From positions 1 through 64,000 of the forward strand of contig NZ_LYPB01000050.1 of NCBI RefSeq assembly GCF_001653565.1: a stretch of DNA of 64,000 nt, written 5' to 3'. The position numbers and the translations under genes were made by a program. This stretch comes from Paenibacillus oryzisoli. Its GTDB lineage: Bacteria; Bacillota; Bacilli; Paenibacillales; NBRC-103111. The notes beneath the pieces are model-generated. The model saw only the letters and a program-made list of their open reading frames with translations. It searched no databases and was not told the DNA's origin. Shown in pieces: positions 1 through 9,591 of this stretch (the first letter of the stretch is position 1; every line of letters begins with the position of its first letter).

Positions 1-272
1 TTTGAAACAGAAACTCCCCATATACGCCTCGCTTATCTCCGTCTTCCAAGGACAATTCAGCTTCTGAACCTAAGTAGTAACTACTTTTTCCATCTATTCG
101 GTAAATCTTAGGTCATACGGCGATTTTAACTGTAGTTTTTACAGTTATTTGAAAGCTAGCTACTCAAATGAGCTCAGCATACTACTTCTACTTCTACTCT
201 ACTCCACTCTACTCACAACCAACGTTATCGTGACCTATTCATCTGTTGGAAGCTTCGCTTCACCCACCACCT

Positions 273-326
273 CAAAGACAAAGCTTCTCTCCCCACGTCA
301 TCGTAGGGGGAGAAGCTTTGTCTTTG
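273..326 (-). terminator. Long hairpin after kdpE
   Basis: The arms at 273-294 and 306-326 pair over about 16 perfect base pairs plus a bulged C/G-rich top, just past the kdpE stop. No convincing U-tract follows on either strand, so it may act as an mRNA 3' stabiliser or a weak terminator. The rest of 1-361 holds only a CTACT-rich low-complexity stretch (about 180-215) and no gene I can support. Confidence 0.55.
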
Positions 327-361
327 CCTATTAGCAGCCCTTATCATTGAGCTCTACTTCG

Positions 362-1060
362 TTAGTTCTCCTGCCAAGCAAACCGATACCCAATCCCCGG
401 CTCCGTCAATATATATTGTGGTCTGGCCGGATCTGTTTCAATCTTCTTCCGTAGGTGTCCTACGTATACGCGAAGGTACTGGCTGTCAGATTCATATTGC
501 TGACCGCCCCATACCTGCTTGAGCAGCTGCTTATGCGTCATGACACGCCCAGCATTAACGCCCAGCACCTTGAGCAAATCGTACTCGGTTGGCGTTAGCT
601 TCAGCTTCTCGCCATGCAGCTCGACACTGCGCTTGGCCAGGTCAATGACAAGCTGGCCGAGCTTCAGCACAGGCTCATCCGGCGCCTTGGCGATATGTCG
701 AAGAGCCACGCGCATCCGAGCCATGAACTCGCCCATGCCGAATGGCTTCGTCACATAATCGTCTGCGCCGCGATCCAGGGCAGCGACCTTGTCAGGTTCC
801 TGATCTTGCGCTGTGAGAATAATGATAGGCACAATCGACCACTCACGAATGCCGGCCAGCACCTCCATGCCGCTCAGATCCGGTAATCCCAGATCTAGGA
901 CGATGAGATCCGGTCGGAACATCGCCGCCTGCAGCAAGCCATCCTGTCCCGTTGCCGCTTCTGCCGTTTCGAAACCGTGCGCGGTTAACGTGACCCGCAA
1001 TAATTTGCGAATTTGCGCCTCGTCATCAATGACTAGAATTTTCGCCCCTGTAGTTGTCAT
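362..1060 (-). CDS. kdpE: KdpE-type response regulator
   Basis: Two-component response regulator of the OmpR/PhoB class (232 aa), expected to activate the kdp potassium-uptake operon under K+ limitation or osmotic stress. The N-terminal receiver carries the acidic pocket (IDDE near residue 12) and the phospho-acceptor Asp in LDLGLPDLSG near residue 57. The C-terminal winged helix (about 130-230) contains the TPTEYDLL and YLRVYVGHLRKKI signatures typical of KdpE. It starts at ATG behind AAGGAG. It is the last gene of the kdp operon, 58 bp after the sensor kinase, so the regulator is probably autoregulated with its targets. Family identity is clear; the target promoters (10045-10119 and 11118-11189) are inferred from shared motifs. 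Confidence 0.93.
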   Translation of the reverse strand: MTTTGAKILVIDDEAQIRKLLRVTLTAHGFETAEAATGQDGLLQAAMFRPDLIVLDLGLPDLSGMEVLAGIREWSIVPIIILTAQDQEPDKVAALDRGADDYVTKPFGMGEFMARMRVALRHIAKAPDEPVLKLGQLVIDLAKRSVELHGEKLKLTPTEYDLLKVLGVNAGRVMTHKQLLKQVWGGQQYESDSQYLRVYVGHLRKKIETDPARPQYILTEPGIGYRFAWQEN

Positions 1061-1118
1061 CGTGCTCTCCTTCCCGCTTAGCGAATTTCATCGTACATGC
1101 AGTTAGAACCTTGTATGT

Positions 1119-2633
1119 TCACTGTGATAAAGGCAAGCTCAGTTCGATAACCGTGCCCTGCCTGCCATCTGTCCTCGCGTTAGCCGTAATGGAACCGCCA
1201 TGCGCTTCTACAATGCTCTTACAGATAGCGAGTCCAAGCCCCGTGCCAGGGATATGTTTGGTCCGATCGCCCCGATAGAACTTCTCAAATATGCGTTCCC
1301 GATCCCCAGGAGGAATACCTCCTCCTTCATCTGTAATTGACAGTCGCAGCCTCTTGCCGTTCTGCTCAGCGTTAAGGCGGATTTCACTGCCTTCAGGTGA
1401 ATATTTAATCGCATTGCTGATGACATTCAACAGCACTTGCTCCATAAGAACTTCATCCAGCGGAACGGATGGCAGATCCGGATCCAGAACAACACTAACG
1501 ACTCTATTCTGCAGAGAATCCTTCAATTGTGATAAGGCAACACCAACAACATCCTCAATCCCGCACCACATCTTATTTAAACGCATCATCCCGCTCTCAA
1601 TCCGAACCATGCCGAGCAAATTCCCCACAAGTCGATTCATGCGAGTAGCTCCCTCGCGCGTCGTTAGCAATAATTCTCGCCGATCTTCTGGGCCAAAGAC
1701 GTCCTCCCCATCGAGTAATCCCGTGACAGAGCCAATGATCGTAGCCAGCGGCGTGCGTAATTCATGAGAGAGAGAATCCAGCAAAGCTGTGCGGAGTTTC
1801 TCAGACTCAGCAGTCAATTGCGCCACTTTGGCCTCATCCGCTAGCTTAACTCGAGAAATGGCCACGGCTGCAAGATCCGATAGCGCCTCAATAATGCGAA
1901 TAAGCTCTGGCATATCGGACATGACTCGATCACCAACTTGTACAGCGAGCACACCATGCACCTGTTGGTCTGTCGCTAAAGGGACATGTAAATCCGAGGA
2001 TTCACTCAATCTTCGCGTCCCTCGTCCCGCAATTGTATTGTTATGACTCACCCATCCGGCAATAGTTAGGTGGGCTTCATCGCTGGCCCAATCCCCACTA
2101 TTCTTCGAATAAGCTTCAACCTCCTGTACACCCTCTTGGTTTGGCAACATGATAGCAGCCTTCGCATCTAATGTGTCGGAAACATGTTGAACAATCTGCT
2201 TCAGCAACATGTCTAAATCTGAAATCGCTGTAATTTTACGACTTAATGCATACAGCGCAGCCGTATTGGCTTCCTTCTTCTGTGCTTGCTGAAATTGATC
2301 CATCAGCTTTGAAGCAAGGCTTGCAGTAAGGCCAGCTACACATAAGAACACAATAAAGGTTAGGATATAACGCAAATCAGCAACTGTCAGACTGAATTGA
2401 GGTGGAACAAAGAAGAAATCAAAAGCCAACACTCCTAGTCCCGCAGCAAAAAAAGAAGGCCCCCTCCCCCAACGAACGGCACTAAACAAGACAGGAAATA
2501 TGTAGAGAAGAGAGATATTGACAAGATCAAAAAAAAATTCAAAACCTTTCAAAAATATGGTCAATAGGACGATAAAAAGTGCAGTCACACCATACGATTG
2601 CCAGTTAGCATGTTCTTTTTTTGGAGTTTCCAT
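1119..2633 (-). CDS. KdpD C-terminal-type sensor histidine kinase (DUF4118)
   Basis: Membrane sensor kinase (504 aa) that corresponds to the transmitter half of a classical KdpD. It has about four membrane segments in residues 15-110 (DUF4118 arrangement), a GAF-like domain (about 130-265), the HisKA box SLSHELRTPLATIIGS with the phospho-His near residue 290, and a HATPase domain with N box (NVISNAIKYSP), DEGGGIP and GTGLGLAI. The N-terminal KdpD/Usp modules that a 900-residue KdpD would carry are encoded by the preceding gene, 5 bp upstream. The ATG has only a weak ribosome site, so translation is probably coupled. It should phosphorylate KdpE. I leave the symbol empty because the gene is a split KdpD. 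Confidence 0.88.
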   Translation of the reverse strand: METPKKEHANWQSYGVTALFIVLLTIFLKGFEFFFDLVNISLLYIFPVLFSAVRWGRGPSFFAAGLGVLAFDFFFVPPQFSLTVADLRYILTFIVFLCVAGLTASLASKLMDQFQQAQKKEANTAALYALSRKITAISDLDMLLKQIVQHVSDTLDAKAAIMLPNQEGVQEVEAYSKNSGDWASDEAHLTIAGWVSHNNTIAGRGTRRLSESSDLHVPLATDQQVHGVLAVQVGDRVMSDMPELIRIIEALSDLAAVAISRVKLADEAKVAQLTAESEKLRTALLDSLSHELRTPLATIIGSVTGLLDGEDVFGPEDRRELLLTTREGATRMNRLVGNLLGMVRIESGMMRLNKMWCGIEDVVGVALSQLKDSLQNRVVSVVLDPDLPSVPLDEVLMEQVLLNVISNAIKYSPEGSEIRLNAEQNGKRLRLSITDEGGGIPPGDRERIFEKFYRGDRTKHIPGTGLGLAICKSIVEAHGGSITANARTDGRQGTVIELSLPLSQ

Positions 2634-2638
2634 AGGCT

Positions 2639-4942
2639 TTATTTTACCCTATTTCGCGAAGTTTGCCACGAGTCATAATCGGCAACGATGAGCACATCCA
2701 TTTTACTAGCATGCGGTAAAAGTTTTTTAATGAGATCGGTTTTCCAAACGATGATTTGTGTTGCTCCAGCTTTACTTGCTGTCGCTGCAAAATCACGTGG
2801 AATTTGGTTACGATTCAAGACCTCTTGATAAGAAAATTCGCCTCCTAAACGAATGGTCAGCTTCTCTAGCATCTCTAGCTTTGTCTTCCACTCATCATTC
2901 GTATGCCGGGCCACAATAAAGCTTACATGCCAAACTGCTTTAAGCCGATGCGCAATGCGAAACCCTCTCCGAATTAAGCGATCGGCCTGCGAAATTTCTG
3001 TCACACAGACGTATATGACTTCTTTCCGCCGCCATGGACCACGTAGGGAGCTCTTACGCTCCATGGATTCCAATCGTTCATCAACATCATCCGCGATTTC
3101 ACGCAACGCTAGTTCTCTTAAAGCGATCAGATTCCCAGTTTTAAAAAAATTATTCAACGCTTGATCCACTTTTACCATTGCATAAATCTTGCCATCTCTC
3201 ATACGAAGCTGTAAAGATTGGGGGGAGACATCTATTAACTGAACTTCATCTGCTGCACGAAGAATACTATCTGGAACGGTTTCTCGCACGCGAATACCTG
3301 TTATATGCTCGACAGCATCATTTAAGCTCTCCAAATGTTGAACGTTTACAGTGGAGATAACCGAAATGCCAGCTTCCAAAATATCCAGCACATCTTCATA
3401 ACGTTTCTTATTTGTGCTTCCGGGTACATTGGTATGGGCAAGCTCATCAACCAAGACGACTTCAGGTCGCAGACGAATAATGGCTTCCGTATCCATCTCT
3501 TGGAGTCTTACACCTTGATATTGTATTTCTGCTCGAGGCAAAATGTCGAGATCGCCAACCTGCTGGGTGGTCTCTATTCTGCCATGCGTTTCAAGCAAAC
3601 CAATTTTCACGTCGATCCCTTTTTTGAGCAGATCATTACCTTCACGCAGCATCGTGTACGTTTTACCGACACCAGGCGCAGCGCCAATATAAACCTTGAA
3701 TCTGCCGCGTTTTATTTTTTCAATTTTCGCTTCCACTTCTTGCTTGCTCAGACGTCTAAATTTGTAAGGCTCCTTGGGCGTGTGAATATGAGCAGGCAGA
3801 ATGCGTTCACCCTCCTGAGAAGCTCGATCGGCTACCAGGAACACATCGATATTTTTGGTTCTTTTTAACACGCCATTGATAACCGAACCTTGAAGAAAAG
3901 TTTGCCATTTCGTTTGTTTGGAATGCCCTAAAATAATACGTGTAACATGATTAGCGTTCGCATAGTCAACTAAAATCTGAGGGATGCAGCGGCGAAAAGA
4001 AATCGGAAGCTCTTCAAATTTCCCGTTTACTTTCTCTACAAGCTTCATAATTGACCTACGAAAAGCAGCCGCTTCTTTGGTAAGCGTTTTACCCTTTTTA
4101 CGCAGCGTGACTACATGCAGATCGCCATTCAAACGCTTTGCGATTTGTTGACCTCGGCGTACATAAATGGATCCATTCCAGTGATATTGCGTTGTAACCA
4201 TAATACGTTCCGTCGCTCCTGAAGGACCCTGAAACCCCATTTGTTCCCGATGTGCCTCTAAAGAATCATTAACATCCTCTGCAACAAGGCGGAGGGCCAG
4301 TTCTCGCAGCACACCTAAATTACCGCGTTGAAATAAGGCTGCATCTTTGTTCCCCTTTAAATGACCTTCTCCCAGTCGAGTTAAAATTGTTTCCGGCGTT
4401 GCATCAATGAGTCTCACCTCATCGGCTAGTTCTAGTGTATCAGAGGGGACACAGCAGCCCACTTCAATGCCTGTCAGCTTATGAGCAACCTCCTTCGTCC
4501 CTTCTAGCTCGTAAACATTCACTGTGCTGATCACGCTAATATCGTGCGAGAGTAGATATTTAATATCTTCGAGCCTAGTTGGAAATTGGGCACCCTCCCG
4601 ATTCTGATGAGCAAGCCCATCAACGAGAACAACTTCAGGATTTCTTTCGAGTAATGCTTCCAAATTCAGATCCTTTTGTTCCACGCCGTCTTTCATCCAA
4701 TGAATGCTGGGTACCCTCTCCAGATCCCCCAATTGTTCCACGGTTTCCGGTCTTTGGAGCGTCGATACTGCACAAATGACCACATCGATCCCTTGCCCCT
4801 TGAGGTTATGTCCTTCCCGAAGCATGTGATACGTTTTACCAGATCCGCTGACTGCACCGATGTAAATTTTTAAGCTGCCGCGATGCAGTTTGGAGATGGA
4901 TAACAAGATCTCTTCCGGTGTCTTTCGTTTGAAAACATCCAA
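2639..4942 (-). CDS. KdpD-like non-kinase sensor with two tandem KdpD-Usp modules
   Basis: A 767-residue soluble protein made of two KdpD N-terminal modules, each followed by a universal-stress (Usp) domain, with no kinase. Module 1 has the P-loop GAVSGSGKT near residue 29 but VLVDGLAH where KdpD proteins have VDELAH. Its Usp domain keeps a nucleotide-type motif (GHSKQTKW then GSV, about 338-355). Module 2 has a canonical P-loop GAAPGVGKT near 420 and VLVDELAHTN, but its Usp domain (about 640-755) lacks the Gly-Ser loop. I chose the TTG at 4942, giving MDVFKRKTPEE, because AAGGGAG lies 12 bp upstream. The longer frame starts inside kdpC without a ribosome site. In S. aureus the KdpD Usp domain binds c-di-AMP; a similar role here is inference. 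Confidence 0.85.
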   Translation of the reverse strand: MDVFKRKTPEEILLSISKLHRGSLKIYIGAVSGSGKTYHMLREGHNLKGQGIDVVICAVSTLQRPETVEQLGDLERVPSIHWMKDGVEQKDLNLEALLERNPEVVLVDGLAHQNREGAQFPTRLEDIKYLLSHDISVISTVNVYELEGTKEVAHKLTGIEVGCCVPSDTLELADEVRLIDATPETILTRLGEGHLKGNKDAALFQRGNLGVLRELALRLVAEDVNDSLEAHREQMGFQGPSGATERIMVTTQYHWNGSIYVRRGQQIAKRLNGDLHVVTLRKKGKTLTKEAAAFRRSIMKLVEKVNGKFEELPISFRRCIPQILVDYANANHVTRIILGHSKQTKWQTFLQGSVINGVLKRTKNIDVFLVADRASQEGERILPAHIHTPKEPYKFRRLSKQEVEAKIEKIKRGRFKVYIGAAPGVGKTYTMLREGNDLLKKGIDVKIGLLETHGRIETTQQVGDLDILPRAEIQYQGVRLQEMDTEAIIRLRPEVVLVDELAHTNVPGSTNKKRYEDVLDILEAGISVISTVNVQHLESLNDAVEHITGIRVRETVPDSILRAADEVQLIDVSPQSLQLRMRDGKIYAMVKVDQALNNFFKTGNLIALRELALREIADDVDERLESMERKSSLRGPWRRKEVIYVCVTEISQADRLIRRGFRIAHRLKAVWHVSFIVARHTNDEWKTKLEMLEKLTIRLGGEFSYQEVLNRNQIPRDFAATASKAGATQIIVWKTDLIKKLLPHASKMDVLIVADYDSWQTSRNRVK

Positions 4943-4980
4943 AATAGCAACATTCTCCCTTATCCTAAAATGTGCAGAAA

Positions 4981-5005
4981 CCACTCTCATTATTAACGAG
5001 AGTGG
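4981..5005 (-). promoter_or_regulatory. Hairpin between kdpC and the KdpD-like gene
   Basis: A perfect 8-bp inverted repeat (CCACTCTC and GAGAGTGG, 9-nt loop) lies just after the kdpC stop and before the TTG start at 4942. The following bases TTTCTGCACATTTT are only moderately T-rich, so it is more likely a processing or partial-attenuation hairpin that lowers regulator expression relative to the pump. This is inference from sequence only. Confidence 0.4.
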
Positions 5006-5021
5006 CTGCTTGCTTGTTATT

Positions 5022-5603
5022 TTACTTACCAATCTTTTTTTGTAAATCCAGATTCAGCTTCAATACATTGACAGCAGGTTCGCCTAAAATCCCGAACTCT
5101 CTTGCTTGCGTATTAGAGCTCACGAGTGATTCTAACTGCCCGGGAGCGATCCCGGTCAGTTTACTGATCCGCGGAATTTGGGCTAGAGCCGCTTCAGGAC
5201 TGATATGGGGATCTAAGCCAGATCCGGAGTTGGAAATAAGGTCAATTGGCAACTCGCTGACAGGTACGTCTGGATTTTTAGCTTTCCAAGCTTCAATTGA
5301 CTCCTGTACGCGTTTTATCATATCTGGATTCGAAGGCGCATAGTTTGGCGTACCTGAACCTTCTGCTTTGTACTCAATGCTGGATACGCGGCTTTGGAAG
5401 AATTGCGGATCAGTAAACGATTGTCCAATCAATTCCGATCCAACAATATCACCCTTCTCATTATAAATTATACTTCCGCTTGCTTTACCCGGCATAACAG
5501 CTTGGGCGATTCCAGTTATGATCACATTATATAAAAGCCCGCAAAGCAGCATGAGAAACAAACTTATCCGAATACTTGATAATATAACCTTCATAGGACT
5601 CAT
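5022..5603 (-). CDS. kdpC: K+-transporting ATPase subunit C
   Basis: KdpC (193 aa), the single-span subunit of the KdpFABC potassium pump. It has one N-terminal membrane helix (about 10-30) and a periplasm-side domain with the family landmarks [32 protein letters not shown] and [19 protein letters not shown]. Length matches the family. It follows kdpB by 12 bp. AAGGAAGGA precedes the first ATG closely; an ATG at 5594 is a credible alternative start with better spacing. Confidence 0.95.
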   Translation of the reverse strand: MSPMKVILSSIRISLFLMLLCGLLYNVIITGIAQAVMPGKASGSIIYNEKGDIVGSELIGQSFTDPQFFQSRVSSIEYKAEGSGTPNYAPSNPDMIKRVQESIEAWKAKNPDVPVSELPIDLISNSGSGLDPHISPEAALAQIPRISKLTGIAPGQLESLVSSNTQAREFGILGEPAVNVLKLNLDLQKKIGK

Positions 5604-5615
5604 TCCTTCCTTTTC

Positions 5616-7643
5616 CTAAACCCACAAATGAATGACTAGGTCGATTAATTTAATACCGAAAAAAGGTATGACAACTCCGCCTAACCCATAGACGAATAAG
5701 TTTCGTTGTAACAGCTTCGAGGAACTGAGCGGTTTATAGGCAACACCTTTCATTGCGAGAGGAATCAGCAGCGGAATAATGATGGCGTTGAATATGAGCG
5801 CTGATATAATTGCTGACATCGGAGAACCTAGTCGCATGACGTTCAGCACACTCATTTCCGGAATCGCAATCATGAACATGGCCGGAATGATCGCAAAGTA
5901 CTTTGCAATATCATTTGCGATACTGAACGTGGTTAACGCTCCTCTTGTCATAAGAAGCTGCTTCCCAATAGCCACCACTTCAATGATCTTGGAAGGATCG
6001 GAATCCAGATCGACCATGTTGGCCGCCTCTTTGGCCGCAACCGTTCCGCTATTCATTGCGATACCTACGTCAGCTTGTGCAAGGGCAGGAGCATCGTTCG
6101 TACCATCACCGGTCATGGCAACCAGCTTGCCTTCCGCTTGTTCTTTACGAATAACGGCAATTTTATCTTCCGGTGTGCTTTCCGCGATATAATCGTCCAC
6201 ACCGGCTTCGAGTGCGATTGTCGCGGCGGTCAACGGGTTGTCCCCCGTACACATGACGGTTTTAATCCCCATTTGACGCATTTGCTCGAATCGTTCCCGC
6301 ATTCCGGGCTTCACGGTATCTTTTAGATAAATAACGCCATAAATTTTGTTATCCACCGCAACGGCAAGTGGTGTCCCGCCTGCAGAAGCAACCTTATCGC
6401 TCTTCGTATCCAAATCTGAAGGAATGTTTCCTCCTTGTGCAGTCACCCATTTTTTGACGGCATCTACCGCGCCTTTACGGACGATACGGCCATCAATCAG
6501 ATTCATTCCACTCATACGGGTTTCAGCTTTGAACTCTACGAATTCTCCGCCTTCAGCAATCTTGTCATGATAAGAGAATCCCCGCTTAGTCATCAGTTCC
6601 AGCACAGAACGACCTTCCGGTGTCTCATCTTTGATGGAGGAAATCGCCGCCCATTCAGCAACAGCAGCTTCTTTCTCCCCACCGACCGCAATAAATTCAC
6701 TGGCCATCCGATTTCCGTACGTAATTGTACCTGTTTTGTCTAAAATAATGGTATTGATGTCTCCCGCCGCTTCTACAGCTTTACCGGACATCGCTAGTAC
6801 GTTGAATTGGGTAACTCGATCCATTCCCGCGATCCCGATAGCAGACAGCAATCCACCGATTGTTGTAGGAATCAAGCATACCAAAAGAGCAATTAACATA
6901 GGCACTTCAATCTTGATATTTAAAAATTGCCCAAAAAACGGCAGTGTAACGACGACAATCAAAAAGATTAAAGTCAAGCTAATAAGAACAGTATTCAATG
7001 CGATTTCGTTAGGGGTTTTCTGTCTTTTGGCCCCTTCTACCAGAGAGATCATTCGGTCAAGGAATGTTTCGCCGGGATCGCTCGTAATGCGAACTTTAAT
7101 CTGGTCGCTTACGACACGCGTACCGCCGGTAACAGAACTGAAATCTCCACCTGCTTCTTTAATGACTGGGGCAGACTCACCGGTAATCGCGGATTCATCG
7201 ATGGAGGCAAGCCCCTCGATTACAACACCATCGCTGGGAATAAGCTCTCCTTGCGATACAACGACGATATCCCCTTTTCGCAATTCAGTGGATGGTACCT
7301 TTTTGATTGCGTTCCCTACCACTTTATTAGCTGTAATTTCTTTTTTCGTTTTCTTAAGCGAATCTGCTTGCGCTTTTCCTCTGCCCTCAGCAAGTGCTTC
7401 TGCAAAGTTAGCAAAAAGAATCGTTAACAACAGAATGAGCGAAACGGTTACGTTAAACCAAACAGGTACTTCACCTCCGAATGCTCCTGGAACAAATATC
7501 AAGAATAGCGTGATGATAAATCCGATCTCTACCACAAACATAATTGGGTTTCGAATCATCACCCTCGGATCCAGCTTCAAAAAAGATTCCTTTATTGCAT
7601 TTCGTACGATTGTTCCGTTCATCATCGATTTCTTTTGACTCAT
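5616..7643 (-). CDS. kdpB: K+-transporting P-type ATPase subunit B
   Basis: The catalytic P-type ATPase of the Kdp complex (675 aa from the chosen start). It shows the phosphorylation motif DKTGTIT, the actuator TGES loop (AITGESAPV), the nucleotide-binding region and the hinge [16 protein letters not shown], with membrane pairs at the N terminus, middle and C terminus. I start at the ATG at 7643 ([10 protein letters not shown]) because GGAGG sits 8 bp before it; the ATG at 7658 would place the ribosome site inside the gene. It couples ATP hydrolysis to K+ delivered by KdpA. Confidence 0.96.
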   Translation of the reverse strand: MSQKKSMMNGTIVRNAIKESFLKLDPRVMIRNPIMFVVEIGFIITLFLIFVPGAFGGEVPVWFNVTVSLILLLTILFANFAEALAEGRGKAQADSLKKTKKEITANKVVGNAIKKVPSTELRKGDIVVVSQGELIPSDGVVIEGLASIDESAITGESAPVIKEAGGDFSSVTGGTRVVSDQIKVRITSDPGETFLDRMISLVEGAKRQKTPNEIALNTVLISLTLIFLIVVVTLPFFGQFLNIKIEVPMLIALLVCLIPTTIGGLLSAIGIAGMDRVTQFNVLAMSGKAVEAAGDINTIILDKTGTITYGNRMASEFIAVGGEKEAAVAEWAAISSIKDETPEGRSVLELMTKRGFSYHDKIAEGGEFVEFKAETRMSGMNLIDGRIVRKGAVDAVKKWVTAQGGNIPSDLDTKSDKVASAGGTPLAVAVDNKIYGVIYLKDTVKPGMRERFEQMRQMGIKTVMCTGDNPLTAATIALEAGVDDYIAESTPEDKIAVIRKEQAEGKLVAMTGDGTNDAPALAQADVGIAMNSGTVAAKEAANMVDLDSDPSKIIEVVAIGKQLLMTRGALTTFSIANDIAKYFAIIPAMFMIAIPEMSVLNVMRLGSPMSAIISALIFNAIIIPLLIPLAMKGVAYKPLSSSKLLQRNLFVYGLGGVVIPFFGIKLIDLVIHLWV

Positions 7644-7669
7644 GATAGGGTCCTCCATTCAAACTTAGC

Positions 7670-9340
7670 TTATGGCTTCAAGGTTAACTGCTCGGCAATG
7701 GGTCCAAGAACAAGACCAGGGAAGAATGTCAAAGCGCCGACGATCAATACGGAAGCAAGGAACACGACCGCAAACAATCCGGTGTCCGTACGGAATGTCC
7801 CCACCGATTCCGGCACTGCTTTTTTCGCCGCTAAAGACCCTGCTACCGCAAGCAAAGTGACCATGGAGATAAACCGCCCAAGATACATCACAATGCCTGT
7901 CGAAATATTCCAGAATGGCGTATTATCCCCTAATCCTTCAAATCCAGAACCGTTATTTGCAGCGGACGAAGTAAATTCATACATGGCTTGCGTCAGACCA
8001 TGAAACCCCGGATTGGAGATTGTACTCGGATAACTGAAGACTGCAATAGCCGTTGGTATCAAAATAAGAAAAGGCGAAATTAACATCGTTAAAGCAACCA
8101 ATTTCATTTCTCTGCCTTCGATTTTTTTACCCAAAAACTCCGGTGTACGACCCACCATCAAACCAGCTAAGAACACTCCAATGATGGCATACATAAGCAC
8201 GTTCATGAACCCTGCGCCGACGCCGCCAAACACAGTGTTCAGCATCATGTTGGAGATTGATATTAGGCCTCCGAGCGGAGTTAATGAATCATGCATACCA
8301 TTGACAGCACCTGTTTCAGTAGCTGTTGTAACGACTGAGTATAGAGAAGACTGCGTTATACCGAATCTAACTTCTTTGCCTTCCATACTTCCTTGATCAT
8401 GCTGTATACCCATAGTGTTCAAAGCTGGGTTCCCAGCTTTTTCAGCGCTAAACGAAATACCGAGCATAACGACAAACAATAGTGCCATAGAAATAAATAG
8501 AACACGCCCTTGCTTCATGTTTCCGACCATTTTGCCGTACGTGAACGGTAGTGCCGTTCCAAAAAGCATCATCAGTACGATCTGGAGCAAGTTACTAATC
8601 GCATCGGGATTCTCAAATGGGTGCGCCGAGTTGACTCCAAAGAATCCGCCACCGTTATTGCCCAGTTCCTTAATGGATAGAAATGATCCAACAGGTCCTC
8701 TGGCAATAATCTGTTCAGCGCCTTCTAATGTATGGGCCACAGCCGCTGGTTCCAACGTCTGCGGTACACCAAGAGCAATAAATACGAATGCCATTACAAA
8801 AGAAATGGGCAATAGAATACGCGTAATCGAGCGGATCAAATCTACAAAAAAGTTACCAAGCGGCTTACCTGCTAGGCCACGAATGAATGCAATGGCTACT
8901 GCAAGCGCAGTGGCTGGAGCCGTGAACATCATAAAGACAATCGCTAACATTTGCGCCAAATACGATAAGCCGCTTTCACCGCTGTAATGCTGTAAGTTCG
9001 TATTGGTCATGAAACTAATCGCTGTATTAAATGCAAGCGTTGGCTCCATATTAGGAATGCCAGCTGGATTCAGTGGCAAGTACGCCTGCGTTCTAAAAAT
9101 GATATAAACGAGTGTTATCATTACGGCATTGCTTAGTACAGCGGCAGCAGCATACTTTTTCCAAGTCTGATTATCCTGACGAATACCGCCTACTGCATAA
9201 ATCAATTTTTCAAAAGGTGTAAAAAATTTATCTAGACCTGTTCTATCATAATTAAATGCTTTAGCTATATACAAACCTGCCGGACGAGCCAGCAGCAATA
9301 CTAGCAGTAACGTGACTGCAATTGAAATGAAGGCAACCAT
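7670..9340 (-). CDS. kdpA: K+-transporting ATPase subunit A
   Basis: The potassium-binding channel-like subunit (556 aa, normal length) of KdpFABC. It has about ten membrane helices and four selectivity-filter-like loops, including MTNTNLQHYSGE, NNGGGFFGVNSAHPFENP, FGGVGAGFMN and SSAANNGSGFEGLGDNTPFWN. AGGAGGG precedes the ATG. It lies 32 bp after kdpF and 26 bp before kdpB in the same operon. Confidence 0.97.
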   Translation of the reverse strand: MVAFISIAVTLLLVLLLARPAGLYIAKAFNYDRTGLDKFFTPFEKLIYAVGGIRQDNQTWKKYAAAAVLSNAVMITLVYIIFRTQAYLPLNPAGIPNMEPTLAFNTAISFMTNTNLQHYSGESGLSYLAQMLAIVFMMFTAPATALAVAIAFIRGLAGKPLGNFFVDLIRSITRILLPISFVMAFVFIALGVPQTLEPAAVAHTLEGAEQIIARGPVGSFLSIKELGNNGGGFFGVNSAHPFENPDAISNLLQIVLMMLFGTALPFTYGKMVGNMKQGRVLFISMALLFVVMLGISFSAEKAGNPALNTMGIQHDQGSMEGKEVRFGITQSSLYSVVTTATETGAVNGMHDSLTPLGGLISISNMMLNTVFGGVGAGFMNVLMYAIIGVFLAGLMVGRTPEFLGKKIEGREMKLVALTMLISPFLILIPTAIAVFSYPSTISNPGFHGLTQAMYEFTSSAANNGSGFEGLGDNTPFWNISTGIVMYLGRFISMVTLLAVAGSLAAKKAVPESVGTFRTDTGLFAVVFLASVLIVGALTFFPGLVLGPIAEQLTLKP

Positions 9341-9372
9341 AGTGACTCAAATCCCTCCTGAAATGAAGTTAT

Positions 9373-9453
9373 TTAAAATTTTTCCGGATTTATCAAAGCA
9401 TAAACTAAGTACACAAACAGCATAATCACTGCAATCCCAAGCACCCATATCAT
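9373..9453 (-). CDS. kdpF: KdpF small membrane subunit
   Basis: A 26-residue hydrophobic peptide, one membrane helix ending in LINPEKF, in the exact position of KdpF before kdpA. KdpF is known to stabilise the KdpABC complex. Its ATG overlaps the stop of the preceding 35-residue gene in an ATGA arrangement, implying translational coupling. It was found by reading the gap directly. Confidence 0.88.
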   Translation of the reverse strand: MIWVLGIAVIMLFVYLVYALINPEKF

Positions 9454-9557
9454 TTATTCCCACTTCCCTCTTCGACTACTTTGCCAGCCCAGGCAGATAC
9501 GCCAATCATCATGACTGTTAATAGAATAAATCCCGCAACCATTATGACATCCAACAT
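9450..9557 (-). CDS. 35-residue membrane peptide upstream of kdpF
   Basis: A short frame starting at ATG 9557 with GGAGG 8 bp upstream and ending in TGA that overlaps the kdpF ATG. The peptide has one hydrophobic helix (MVAGFILLTVMMIGVSAWA) and a charged tail (KVVEEGSGNK). The ribosome site, the coupling and the operon position argue for a real gene. I do not recognise the family. It may be a second small accessory subunit of the Kdp pump; that role is inference. Confidence 0.7.
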   Translation of the reverse strand: MLDVIMVAGFILLTVMMIGVSAWAGKVVEEGSGNK

Positions 9558-9591
9558 GTCATTTACCTCCCTTAGATTAATTTCCAAAAAC

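Noticed and set aside
149-334. 61-residue plus-strand frame
   Set aside because: It translates a CTACT-rich low-complexity tract and the kdpE downstream hairpin, with no ribosome site.
6631-7638. 335-residue plus-strand frame
   Set aside because: Antisense shadow of kdpB, which has all P-type ATPase motifs.
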